Of a DNA stretch of 60,391 nt, positions 47,440 to 55,367 are shown piece after piece; the stretch's first letter is position 1, and every line of letters begins with the position of its first letter. Location of the stretch: NCBI RefSeq assembly GCF_000285575.1, contig NZ_HE611050.1:1106802-1167192 (forward strand), in the 5' to 3' direction. Both the position numbers and the translations under genes were made by a program. Source of the DNA: Clostridium senegalense JC122 (GTDB lineage: Bacteria > Bacillota > Clostridia > Clostridiales > Clostridiaceae). A model generated the notes under the pieces. It had not been told where the DNA came from. It saw only the letters and a list, made by a program, of their open reading frames with translations, and made no database searches.

Positions 47440-48621
47440 CTAATTTTGCCTGCTCTCATATATAACCTTTAATATTGCATCAGCCCCTCCTTTGGGACCT
47501 TCTGAATTCTGAAAGCTACTTGCTATTTTATTTGCATTTCTTTTATATTCATTATTATTTATAACTTGCATAACTGCATCTTTAATATATTGGGATTTAT
47601 TCTTTTTTAACATAACCCCTGCGCCTAAGTAAGCAGCTCTTTCTGCTACCATTTTTTGTTCTGAATGCTGTGGAAATAATACCATAGGGACCCCATAATA
47701 CAAGCTTTCATTAGCGCTATTCATACCACAATGACTAATAAATACATCTGTTTTTTGAAGTATCATAATCTGCTTAACACTATTTTTAACCTTAAAATTA
47801 TTTGGTATATATCCTAAATCTTTAATATTAGTACCATTGCCAACAGACATAACTACATCAACATCACATTTTTCAAATGCATTTATACAGTTCTTATAAA
47901 ATTTAATATTTTTATTATTTACTGTACCAAGTGAAATATATATTAACTTCCTATCCATTTTTTTAGATTCTACAATCACCTTAGGCACTGATGGTCCTAT
48001 AAAAGAATACTTATCAGAAAAAGTCTCCACCATTGGTTGAAATTCTTTTGATGTATATACGATAGTATTTGTATCATTATCATTTGCAATCATGGAAATG
48101 ATATTTTTAACATCATATCCACTATTTTTCAGAAGCTTTATTTTCTTATTAATGTGATTCATTCCTAAAATCATAACTATAAATTCTTTTAAACCTTTTT
48201 TCATTAGTTTTGCCGTATGCTCATTAAATGCAAAAGTTGTTGTAGAGCATACATATGGAATATTAAGCTTTTTTGCAAATAACTTACCCCAAAAACTTAA
48301 AGAATCTGATACAATGCAATCTGGATTAAAGACTTTAAGCTCTCTACAAACTTTTTCATCTAAAGCTAAAGTAGTATCTGCAACCATCTCAATTAGTGCT
48401 GAGAAATCCTTGCCAATTTTTTTTTCATCACTAGATCGCAATTTGGGAAGATACTCATCACAGCAAATACATTTTGCTCCAGCACCTTCGATTTTATCTT
48501 TGAATTCATTAAAAGAGTAATATAACACTTCATTTCCTCTATCTACTAACTCACGAACTACTTCAATTGTAGGATTAGTGTGTCCATGTGCTGGAATATT
48601 GAAAAACACTATTTTACTCAT
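47440..48621 (-). CDS. UGT-type (MGT-family) glycosyltransferase
   Basis: A 393-residue GT-B enzyme of GT family 1: N-terminal FFNIPAHGHTNPTIEVVREL with the catalytic-type His, and the C-terminal nucleotide-sugar motif FISHCGMNSANESLYYGVPMVLFPQHSEQ. Such proteins glycosylate macrolides, flavonoids or other hydrophobic acceptors and can give antibiotic inactivation. The acceptor is unknown. It follows an XRE-AbrB regulator gene by 36 bp on the same strand, probably as one unit. Confidence 0.91.
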   Translation of the reverse strand: MSKIVFFNIPAHGHTNPTIEVVRELVDRGNEVLYYSFNEFKDKIEGAGAKCICCDEYLPKLRSSDEKKIGKDFSALIEMVADTTLALDEKVCRELKVFNPDCIVSDSLSFWGKLFAKKLNIPYVCSTTTFAFNEHTAKLMKKGLKEFIVMILGMNHINKKIKLLKNSGYDVKNIISMIANDNDTNTIVYTSKEFQPMVETFSDKYSFIGPSVPKVIVESKKMDRKLIYISLGTVNNKNIKFYKNCINAFEKCDVDVVMSVGNGTNIKDLGYIPNNFKVKNSVKQIMILQKTDVFISHCGMNSANESLYYGVPMVLFPQHSEQKMVAERAAYLGAGVMLKKNKSQYIKDAVMQVINNNEYKRNANKIASSFQNSEGPKGGADAILKVIYESRQN

Positions 48622-48657
48622 ATTTTAACCACCCTTTTATAAATTTTCACTTTAAAA

Positions 48658-49083
48658 TTATTCTTCCTTTCTTGCTATTCCTATGCTACCTACAAAATTT
48701 ATCAAATCACGTTGATGAACAATTCCAATTCCTCTTTCCTCATCTCCTAATATCAATAACTTATCTCCTACTTTTATATTAAATATCTCTCTTGCTTCCT
48801 TTGGAATAACAATCTGACCACGTTCCCCAACTACAGCAGCTCCAAAAAAATGCTTTCCTTTAGGAGGTACTACAATCCCTGATTCTTCTTCCGAATGATT
48901 CACTAAATCATCTATCTTGACATTATACAATTTTGCAAGTTTAACACAACTATCTATATCCGGTGTAGATTCACCATTTTCCCATTTCGCTACTGATTGT
49001 CTAGAAACATTAATTTTTTCAGCCACGTCCTCTTGTGTATATTGGTGATTTTTTCTTAACCTCTTTAAATTCGTACTAATCAT
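48658..49083 (-). CDS. XRE helix-turn-helix plus AbrB-type domain regulator
   Basis: A 141-residue fusion: residues about 1-65 are a Cro/CI helix-turn-helix (LKRLRKNHQYTQEDVAEKINVSRQSVAKWENGESTPDIDS), and residues about 85-141 are a SpoVT/AbrB swapped-hairpin domain (GERGQIVIPKEAREIFNIKVGDKLLILGDEERGIGIV). Two DNA-binding modules in one small protein is a Firmicute arrangement usually linked to stationary-phase or defence gene control. I chose the ATG at 49083, 10 bases after AGGAGG; the earlier ATG is too close to the site. It likely controls the glycosyltransferase. Confidence 0.87.
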   Translation of the reverse strand: MISTNLKRLRKNHQYTQEDVAEKINVSRQSVAKWENGESTPDIDSCVKLAKLYNVKIDDLVNHSEEESGIVVPPKGKHFFGAAVVGERGQIVIPKEAREIFNIKVGDKLLILGDEERGIGIVHQRDLINFVGSIGIARKEE

Positions 49084-49189
49084 ACTTTTCATACCTCCTA
49101 TACTTATTGTATTCAAAATATAGTTTAAATTCTATCAACTGAACTTAACATTCAAGTGTATGCTTATATATATTAATTTTTTATTTATC

Positions 49190-49420
49190 ATTCCTAGCTG
49201 ATTAAATTATACTCTTCTATTACTTCCACCACCTTGTGTTTACATAACCCTCTTAGCATTTATTTTTCTTCTATGCTTTAGATTTACTACCATCATTCCA
49301 TAAGTGTTATTTTCCCAGCTCCATTATGTCCTAAAAGCGCCATATACTAGGCTTGGGATTCAAATTCACATCCTTTATAGCCTTTAAATTTTTTGTTGCT
49401 TTATCAACTTTAAATTTCAT
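49190..49420 (-). pseudogene. ABC transporter ATPase remnant
   Basis: From an ATG at 49420 the minus strand reads MKFKVDKATKNLKAIKDVNL, typical of an ABC ATPase N-terminus. A frameshift follows, and the next frame gives ALLGHNGAGKITL, a Walker A with Ile in place of Thr, then a stop. Downstream only scraps remain. The remnant lies upstream of the XRE-AbrB gene and points to a lost exporter that the regulator may once have controlled. Confidence 0.8.
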
Positions 49421-49436
49421 ATTATATATCCTTAAA

Positions 49437-49493
49437 ATAAATAAACCTTTGCCCTATCACTAGTTTATCAATGATGGGATAAAGGTTTATTTA
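49437..49493. terminator. strong bidirectional hairpin
   Basis: AATAAACCTTT with its complement forms an 11-bp outer stem; an inner CCCTATCA/TGATGGGAT pairing extends it. A/T-rich on both sides. It separates the ABC remnant from the NSS transporter unit. Confidence 0.75.
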
Positions 49494-49669
49494 TGATTCA
49501 TTTAGAATTTATAAAATTTGCAGAAATAGGTACATTAAATGTCTTAGAATATAGAAACTCAAATTCAATTTGTCCACTTGTTCAACAAATCTTATATACT
49601 CATTTTGCAATTCTATTGATGGAATGTAAACATATATATTATAAACACATTATTTAAATCCGTTATAAC
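49494..49669. other. intergenic, no convincing gene
   Basis: A 54-codon plus-strand frame (ATG 49493, stop 49657) exists but resembles no known protein, and its start sits in the hairpin just upstream. I do not call it a gene. Confidence 0.4.
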
Positions 49670-49828
49670 TATAGGGAAACAAGCTCGAATTTAAATTTAT
49701 TCAATAACTTTAAAATATTTTCATATAAAATGTAGTGTTGAATTCTAAGCGATTCAGAGCATGTCTCACTATTTTGGGTATCCAAGTTTTGGAATGGATA
49801 ATTTTAAAAGTCAACTTGGAACCCTATA
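49670..49828 (+). repeat. dispersed MITE-like repeat, copy C
   Basis: The best preserved copy, 159 bp, from TATAGGGAAACAAGCTC to AACTTGGAACCCTATA. The ends are imperfect inverted repeats of about 16 bp. The right 50 bp fold as GGGTATCCAAGTT with AACTTGGAACCC. It ends 19 bp from the stop of the small NSS subunit gene. Confidence 0.92.
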
Positions 49829-49847
49829 ATACATTTTAGTATGTTAC

Positions 49848-49955
49848 TTAATTTGCTTTTCTCTCATTCTTAATAGTTATAGCTAAAGTTACCATAAACC
49901 CGCCCCAAAGAATTACTGCTCCTAATATAAAAAATCCTATTGATACACTTGTCAT
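49848..49955 (-). CDS. 35-residue small subunit of an NSS-family transporter (MetS-like)
   Basis: A 35-residue single-helix membrane protein: MTSVSIGFFILGAVILWGG then a short basic tail NERKAN. AGGAG lies in front of the ATG, and it begins 27 bp after the stop of the NSS transporter gene. MetS-type peptides of similar size and the motif LILWGG accompany MetP-like sodium:amino-acid symporters and are needed for function in known cases. Too short for routine gene finding; support comes from the RBS, hydrophobicity and position. Confidence 0.82.
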   Translation of the reverse strand: MTSVSIGFFILGAVILWGGFMVTLAITIKNERKAN

Positions 49956-49982
49956 TTACATCATCTCCTTACTACTTATATT

Positions 49983-51464
49983 CTATAACTTACTATTCTT
50001 CCAAGATTTTTTGCTAATTAATAATCCACCTATAATTCCAAGAGCTATAATAGCCCAGCCATACAATAATAAAGATATTAATTCATAACCTCCATAAGGA
50101 CTTTTAAACTCATTTATAATACTTTGAACTAAGATTATTGTTAATAAAGTAGGTGTTACATATTTTATAATTACATCCCACCACTTACCGATTTTAAAAT
50201 AAGATATTTTATTTGTATGTTCTCTTATAACCTTAGGCTTAATTACCCATCCGATAACAAAAGCTTCTAATAATCCAACTACAACTATTCCATAATTGTT
50301 TATAAAGTTGTCCATAATATCTAGTAAATATAACCCTGCATTACTTGCAAATACTATAGTTGCAACAAATCCTATTAAACACATGCATGTAACAACTTTT
50401 TTACGTGATCCACCAAACTTATCTATTATAGCTGAAGATATTGCTTCTACTAAAGAAACTGATGATGTTATACCAGCAAACACTAGACAAGAAAAAAATA
50501 AAACTCCTAATATATTTCCCCATATACCCATTATTGTAAATACTTTAGGGAAAGCTATAAATGCTAGTCCTATTCCATCTGTAACAACTTCTTCCATAGG
50601 TACCCCTTGACTTGTAGCCATTACACCAAGTATTGCAAATACTCCTATAGCCGATAAAAACTCAAATCCACAGTTAGCAAATGCAGTCATAAATGCACTA
50701 TTATTTATATCAGTCTTTTTAGGTAAATAGCTTGAATATGTCATCATTATACCAGTACCTATACTTAATGAAAAAAATACTTGTCCATATGCAGATATCC
50801 AAACTTGAGGATTTTTTACCTTATTCCAATCTGGTGTAAATAATGTATTTAACCCAACACTTGCACCGTCTAAAGTAACTCCTCTTATAACAATTATTAT
50901 CATTACTACTAATAGGGCTGGTAATAATATCTTGCTAGCTTTTTCTATCCCAGATTTTATTCCTTTATAACATATAAACCAATTTATAACCCATATTATC
51001 GCAATACCTATTAATATAGGCCAAACTATTCCTCCAAAATTAAGCGGTGAATCTGATAAATTTAAGAAATCATTATAAAAAAACGAATTAGAATCCTCAC
51101 CCCAACCTTTGGTGAAACTCATAGTCATATATTTAATTGCCCAACTTAGTATCATTGAGTAATAGCATAGTATAACTGACGAGCTAATTATTGGCCACCA
51201 ACCTATCCATTCAAATTTTTTGTTTGCTCTTGCTAAAGAAAGTGGTGTTGAACCTTTAAACTTGTGTCCCATTCCGTATTCTAATATTAAAAGTGGTATT
51301 CCTGCTGTAAATATGGCACATAAATACGGTATTAAAAATGCTCCTCCTCCATTTGAATATACTACATAAGGAAATCTCCATATATTACCTAACCCTACTG
51401 CTGATCCAATTGCAGCAAGTATAAATCCAATTTTAGTTCCCCATTGCTCTCTATTTTCTTGCAT
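49983..51464 (-). CDS. sodium-dependent amino-acid transporter (NSS/SNF family)
   Basis: A 493-residue neurotransmitter:sodium-symporter-type protein with about 12 helices. The helix-1 signature GFILAAIGSAVGLGNIWRFPYVVYSNGGGAFL contains the Na+ and substrate binding residues, and SIGTGIMMTYSSYLPK forms helix 6. The nearby small MetS-like subunit suggests methionine or another neutral/aromatic amino acid as substrate. AGGAGG precedes the ATG. Upstream lie tandem hairpins and a possible leader peptide, so expression is probably attenuated. Confidence 0.94.
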   Translation of the reverse strand: MQENREQWGTKIGFILAAIGSAVGLGNIWRFPYVVYSNGGGAFLIPYLCAIFTAGIPLLILEYGMGHKFKGSTPLSLARANKKFEWIGWWPIISSSVILCYYSMILSWAIKYMTMSFTKGWGEDSNSFFYNDFLNLSDSPLNFGGIVWPILIGIAIIWVINWFICYKGIKSGIEKASKILLPALLVVMIIIVIRGVTLDGASVGLNTLFTPDWNKVKNPQVWISAYGQVFFSLSIGTGIMMTYSSYLPKKTDINNSAFMTAFANCGFEFLSAIGVFAILGVMATSQGVPMEEVVTDGIGLAFIAFPKVFTIMGIWGNILGVLFFSCLVFAGITSSVSLVEAISSAIIDKFGGSRKKVVTCMCLIGFVATIVFASNAGLYLLDIMDNFINNYGIVVVGLLEAFVIGWVIKPKVIREHTNKISYFKIGKWWDVIIKYVTPTLLTIILVQSIINEFKSPYGGYELISLLLYGWAIIALGIIGGLLISKKSWKNSKL

Positions 51465-51560
51465 TTCATTTCCTCCTAAGTTAAATTTATTTATTTCGCA
51501 TAACTATTAGGTCAACAGCCTATTTAGGTCTATTGCTAAAGTTTTGCTATAATATAAAAC

Positions 51561-51680
51561 AAAAGCCCCATAGTTATATATAGAGCTTTCACCTAGGATA
51601 TAATTAAAGCCCCATATTAATCTATGAGGCTTTAATTATCAAAAAATATAATAATAGCCTCATAATAATTCTATGAGGCT
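51561..51680 (-). promoter_or_regulatory. three tandem related hairpins upstream of the NSS transporter
   Basis: Hairpins at 51656-51680, 51602-51637 and 51561-51589 share the arm AAAGCC(C/T)CATA with its complement. The middle one has a 15-bp stem with a single mismatch. Each resembles a terminator, but they lie in the leader of the transporter gene, so they may be attenuators or stacked terminators of the upstream small ORF. Confidence 0.7.
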
Positions 51681-51706
51681 TACTTTATGTAAAATAAAAA
51701 TTAGCC

Positions 51707-51748
51707 GTCATAGATACAATCATCTAGTGTAGCAATTGCATCTATGAC
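51707..51748 (-). promoter_or_regulatory. 14-bp stem-loop after the leader ORF
   Basis: 51707-51720 pairs with 51735-51748, one G-U wobble. Nine bases next to and inside its 3' arm (51730-51738) are exactly complementary to the stop region of the small ORF (51782-51790), so two exclusive structures are possible. Confidence 0.6.
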
Positions 51749-51787
51749 AGTAATAAATCTAAATTTATATATCAATAAACACAATTG

Positions 51788-51865
51788 CTAAATTAATTCG
51801 GCTACTAATAAGAGTACTCTATTAAATTTTGATGTTATTGTTGTATTCCAGCTTGTAATTTTCAT
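51788..51865 (-). CDS. putative 25-residue leader peptide
   Basis: ATG at 51865 with AACGGAGG 7 bases upstream; the peptide starts MKITSWNTTITSKFNRVL and ends VAELI. It has one Trp, four Thr, four Leu and three Ile. Its stop codon region can pair with the stem-loop downstream, the arrangement expected of translational attenuation of the NSS transporter. It may instead be an independent small membrane-active peptide. I know no homologue. Confidence 0.5.
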   Translation of the reverse strand: MKITSWNTTITSKFNRVLLLVAELI

Positions 51866-52004
51866 AATATTTCCTCCGTTCTTTAAATTATTTTTTATTA
51901 TATTCCCACTATTTACTTTTGTCAATATATTTTTATTGCCAAATAAAAAATAATGAATGTTAATTTATATAGATATGAATTTTAAAATGCAAATAGTTTA
52001 AACT

Positions 52005-52162
52005 ATAAGGTTCCAAGTTAACTTTTAAAATTATCCATTTCAAAACTTGGATACCTGAAATAGTGAGACATGCTCCGAATCACTTAGAATTCAACGCTGC
52101 ATCTTGTATGAAAATATTTTAAAGTTATTGGATAAATTTAAATAAGAGCTTGTTTCCCTATA
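52005..52162 (-). repeat. dispersed MITE-like repeat, copy E
   Basis: Minus-orientation copy, TATAAGGTTCCAAGTTAAC to GAGCTTGTTTCCCTATA, 158 bp, very close to copy C. The CCAAGTT/AACTTGG hairpin is intact. It lies just before the homing-endonuclease pair. Confidence 0.92.
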
Positions 52163-52235
52163 TACTTAAGTAATTATATTGTTGGAGTGATTTTAATGAA
52201 TGAAGTAGAAAAATCTTATACTGCAAATTTTAATT

Positions 52236-52859
52236 TTATATATATTTCCAACTAAACCCACAACAAGTTTTATATTTACCACTAATGGCTTTTTGAATGG
52301 CTTGAAATGTAACATCATAAAATAATGCAGCTTCTTTACAACTATTCCAAACTTTAATAAGGTTTCCATCTATATCATATTGAGCAACTTTTTTAGATTG
52401 TTTACTCATTTTTGGCTCAGTATATTTCCATATAAAATTACAACAAGTTTTTCTTTCACCATTACAAACTTTACGTATTGCCTTTGATGTAGTGTTATAA
52501 TGGTCGGCTGCTACCTTAGCATTTTCCCATGTTCTAATAAAATTTTTATTTAAATCATACTGTTCAACTGTCTTTATTACTTTTGACTTTTCAATATTAC
52601 AAATTTTTTTACAACCTAAAACATCTTTTATATCTATACATTTCTCAGTAAATTCCTTATATTCATCTAAATATATCCACCTAAACCTTTTATACGATTT
52701 ATGCTTTTCTCTATGTTCACAACATCTTAAAATAGCAGTTATATCAAATTCTTTTTTTAAAGATTTCAATGTATATTCTCCTATATAATTTGCTTCATTA
52801 TCTAATTTTACTATTATCCTAGATTCCTTCTCCTCTTTTTTTATATCTATATAATTCAT
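52236..52859 (-). CDS. NUMOD/IENR-repeat protein associated with a homing endonuclease
   Basis: A 207-residue protein with two copies of a 50-residue repeat: EQYDLNKNFIRTWENAKVAADHYNTTSKAIRKVCNGERKTCCNFIWKY and AQYDIDGNLIKVWNSCKEAALFYDVTFQAIQKAISGKYKTCCGFSWKY (in outline). These are the DNA-binding NUMOD1/IENR1-type modules found at the ends of HNH and GIY-YIG homing enzymes. No nuclease motif is seen in the N-terminal half. It starts 5 bp after the LAGLIDADG gene and may act with it to bind DNA. Confidence 0.8.
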   Translation of the reverse strand: MNYIDIKKEEKESRIIVKLDNEANYIGEYTLKSLKKEFDITAILRCCEHREKHKSYKRFRWIYLDEYKEFTEKCIDIKDVLGCKKICNIEKSKVIKTVEQYDLNKNFIRTWENAKVAADHYNTTSKAIRKVCNGERKTCCNFIWKYTEPKMSKQSKKVAQYDIDGNLIKVWNSCKEAALFYDVTFQAIQKAISGKYKTCCGFSWKYI

Positions 52860-52864
52860 ATAGT

Positions 52865-53506
52865 TTAGAAATTCATCCCATTTATCTTTTTTCTTTTCAA
52901 GTAAATAGTTGCATCATTATATAAAATATCTACTGCATTTCTATACTTTCTGCCTGAAAAACTTATTTGATAACTCTTAGGTGAATGTTTATTTATCAAA
53001 ATATCTTTATCCGAATTGAAAAATTTTTTAATTCCCAAAAGCATATCATATGTACCAATAAACTTTATTTCACATACAAATATTGGACTTTTTCTATTTT
53101 TTCTTATTTTTTTATAAGTTGATATACATCCATCGCCATCCATGTAACCTCTAATAAAATGCTTTATTAAATTACAAGATACTATTTTCTCTGATGGAAA
53201 CTTTAGAACTAATGATTTTCTAGGTAAACATCCTAATTTTATTAAATCATTAGCCATTTTAGTACTTCCAATGTTAATAGAAACATAACCCTTTTTATTT
53301 ACATATATGGGTGTATCGGAATTTATATCTTTTAGAAATTCTTTTAAAAGATATTTATCATCTCTATGTAATTGTATTATTACTATTTTATTATTTTCAC
53401 TTCTTTCAGATATACACCCATCTGCATATAAAAATCCTAACCAGTATGCTTTTCTTTCATTATCTATTTTTTCAAAGTATGAATCATCTTGTATATATTT
53501 TTTCAT
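52865..53506 (-). CDS. LAGLIDADG-family homing endonuclease
   Basis: A 213-residue protein with two LAGLIDADG-type motifs: AYWLGFLYADGCIS near residue 20-33 and FIRGYMDGDGCIST near residue 117-130, each with the acidic catalytic residue. Two motifs in one chain make a monomeric enzyme with an asymmetric target. It is not inside a recognisable intron or intein; it stands just outside the tmRNA island. A GGTGAGG site precedes the ATG. Confidence 0.85.
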   Translation of the reverse strand: MKKYIQDDSYFEKIDNERKAYWLGFLYADGCISERSENNKIVIIQLHRDDKYLLKEFLKDINSDTPIYVNKKGYVSINIGSTKMANDLIKLGCLPRKSLVLKFPSEKIVSCNLIKHFIRGYMDGDGCISTYKKIRKNRKSPIFVCEIKFIGTYDMLLGIKKFFNSDKDILINKHSPKSYQISFSGRKYRNAVDILYNDATIYLKRKKINGMNF

Positions 53507-53576
53507 AACCTCACCTGAATAATTTTTTTAATATTACTTTTGGCAAAATATTATTAATTATTCCTATAAATATAAA

Positions 53577-53606
53577 AAATCCACGATAAAAAATTATCGT
53601 GGATTT
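53577..53606 (-). terminator. displaced original tmRNA terminator
   Basis: ATCCACGATA with its complement and T-runs (AAAATCCACGATAA...TTATCGTGGATTTT). It overlaps the left attachment repeat. In the uninterrupted chromosome it would follow ssrA directly; the island has moved it 5.4 kb away. Confidence 0.8.
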
Positions 53607-53621
53607 TAATGGTGGAGGCGA
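53595..53621. repeat. left attachment repeat of the tmRNA island
   Basis: 27 bp identical to 59017-59043. The shared sequence includes the tmRNA 3' end (TGGTGGAGGCGA on the plus strand) and the start of the terminator stem. After it the sequence diverges from ssrA. Confidence 0.92.
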
Positions 53622-53688
53622 AGCACAATAGGCGAAATCCACTAATAAATATTCACATTGTTTATATTTAAATACATTTTCGGATATA

Positions 53689-55062
53689 TTATTTAGAATT
53701 CATTTTTCCGAGAGCTTCTTCATATTTACATTTAAATTTCTCATTTTCTAATATCCTATCCATCATCTCAGAGAATAAGCCTTCTCTATACACATAAAGC
53801 GTTTGTTCATATTCATTATAATTACAACTCTTACTCCATTCATACATTATATTTACTTTTTTAGCTATCTCATTATCTAACTCTGCTTCTAACAAATAAA
53901 ATTTTATAAATTCATAGTTCCTATCGACATAATTTTTCCCACCTTTCTTATATGGGTCAAATTGATAAGAAAATAGCTTTTCTCTTAATTTTTCAAAGTA
54001 AGATGTATTCTTTAAAAAACATATACTCTGCTCTACTGGAGGCATACTACTATTATTAACTATTATATCTATAAATTTTTCCAATTCTTCTTCTGCTAAT
54101 TTATTATCATTTAATATCTTATCTATTAATCTCCATATAGCAACCCTTTCTTTATTGTTATCTGCATACTTAATGTACTCTGCTATTTTTTGTTCTCTTA
54201 AATCTACCATAAATCTATAATCATCTTGTAGCTCCTTAAATATTATTGGGTATACTTCTATAAATTTTAATAGCGATTCGATGTCCTCCCTTAATAAGTT
54301 TAATAAATTTTTATTAACTATCCCATTATCAAATTTAACTATTTTATCCCAAAACCTCTTTACAATATCATACTTATTGTAATATTCAATTTTAAATATT
54401 ACAGATATTTCTTTCAAAAACTCATAAATTTCTTTTTCTTCTCCCAATGAAATCAAATCATCTACTATAACTTCTATATCTTCTATATCAATAGCATTTT
54501 TTTCATTTTTATATTTATAACATTCTTTAGCTCTTCTTATCAATCCATCTTTTCCACCATTAATTATAAATTTCGAAATACTGTTTTCTATAAAGCTCCA
54601 AAAGCTTTCTATAGTAGAATACGTAATCTCTCTTCCTTTTGCATGTGCACTATTATTTCTAATTAAATGCCAATAATTATATTCTTGTTCTATTTGTTCA
54701 GATAATTTAAATGGATTTATATTCTTACTATTATTGACTATGTAATTATCATTAAATAATCCTCTATTTATTTTTTCGTTTTTCTTATCATTTTTATTGT
54801 TACTTTTAATTATAGTAGTTATTTTAAATTCCCATCGTTCATCGCCTTCTAAAATATCTATAGTCTCTTTCGTAAATATATCTTCTTTTTTATCATCATT
54901 TAATAATCGTTCCCTAATTATGTTTTGAAATCCTAGATAGGACATCAAGAATGCAGACCTATATGCTGATATTTTATAACAGCTAACAGATTCATCAAAT
55001 AAATCTTCTGTTAAACTAGAAAATTTTCTTTCTTTATACCATTCCTCGAATTTTAATCTCAT
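53689..55062 (-). CDS. HEPN-motif protein of the tmRNA island
   Basis: A 457-residue, mostly helical, highly charged protein of no family I can name. Residues about 20-160 look like a HEPN domain: helices ISAYRSAFLMSYLGFQNIIRERLL and YNYWHLIRNNSAHAKG, where Arg135-x4-His140 fits the HEPN RNase motif R-x4-6-H. Residues 160-457 are helical repeats without recognisable motifs. It shares the island with a SIR2 protein, both on the minus strand. A toxin-like RNase in phage defence is a reasonable guess. AAGGAG precedes the ATG. Confidence 0.6.
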   Translation of the reverse strand: MRLKFEEWYKERKFSSLTEDLFDESVSCYKISAYRSAFLMSYLGFQNIIRERLLNDDKKEDIFTKETIDILEGDERWEFKITTIIKSNNKNDKKNEKINRGLFNDNYIVNNSKNINPFKLSEQIEQEYNYWHLIRNNSAHAKGREITYSTIESFWSFIENSISKFIINGGKDGLIRRAKECYKYKNEKNAIDIEDIEVIVDDLISLGEEKEIYEFLKEISVIFKIEYYNKYDIVKRFWDKIVKFDNGIVNKNLLNLLREDIESLLKFIEVYPIIFKELQDDYRFMVDLREQKIAEYIKYADNNKERVAIWRLIDKILNDNKLAEEELEKFIDIIVNNSSMPPVEQSICFLKNTSYFEKLREKLFSYQFDPYKKGGKNYVDRNYEFIKFYLLEAELDNEIAKKVNIMYEWSKSCNYNEYEQTLYVYREGLFSEMMDRILENEKFKCKYEEALGKMNSK

Positions 55063-55196
55063 ATAAAACTATTCTCCTTATACAAATACTATCTTTATAT
55101 TCACTCTACACCAATAAATTCTATGAAATGTTTTTAAATTCCTTTACTTTCACTTAATTATACTCTATATTTGTATAAATATCTCTAATATGATAC

Positions 55197-55330
55197 ATTC
55201 ATTACCTCTTAAAAAGAGTAGTTTTCTTACAGAAAACATAACTTTAAACTTTATAGTCCTTTAAAATATTAAAAACCACGTTGAATTACTTCAACATGGT
55301 CTTTATAAACTATTATTTTATAAGTATACC
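55197..55330 (-). pseudogene. C-terminal remnant of a second serine recombinase
   Basis: About 130 bp that repeat, with changes, the 3' end of the recombinase at 55747-55876. The minus strand reads IVYKDHVEVI and then goes out of frame. It shows that a second, paralogous recombinase once lay here. Confidence 0.75.
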
Positions 55331-55367
55331 TTCAGTAAGCTTATAGTTTGTATAAATTGGATTTAAT

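Noticed and set aside
49493-49657. 54-codon plus-strand ORF after a strong hairpin
   Set aside because: No recognisable protein; its apparent RBS is part of the hairpin arm.
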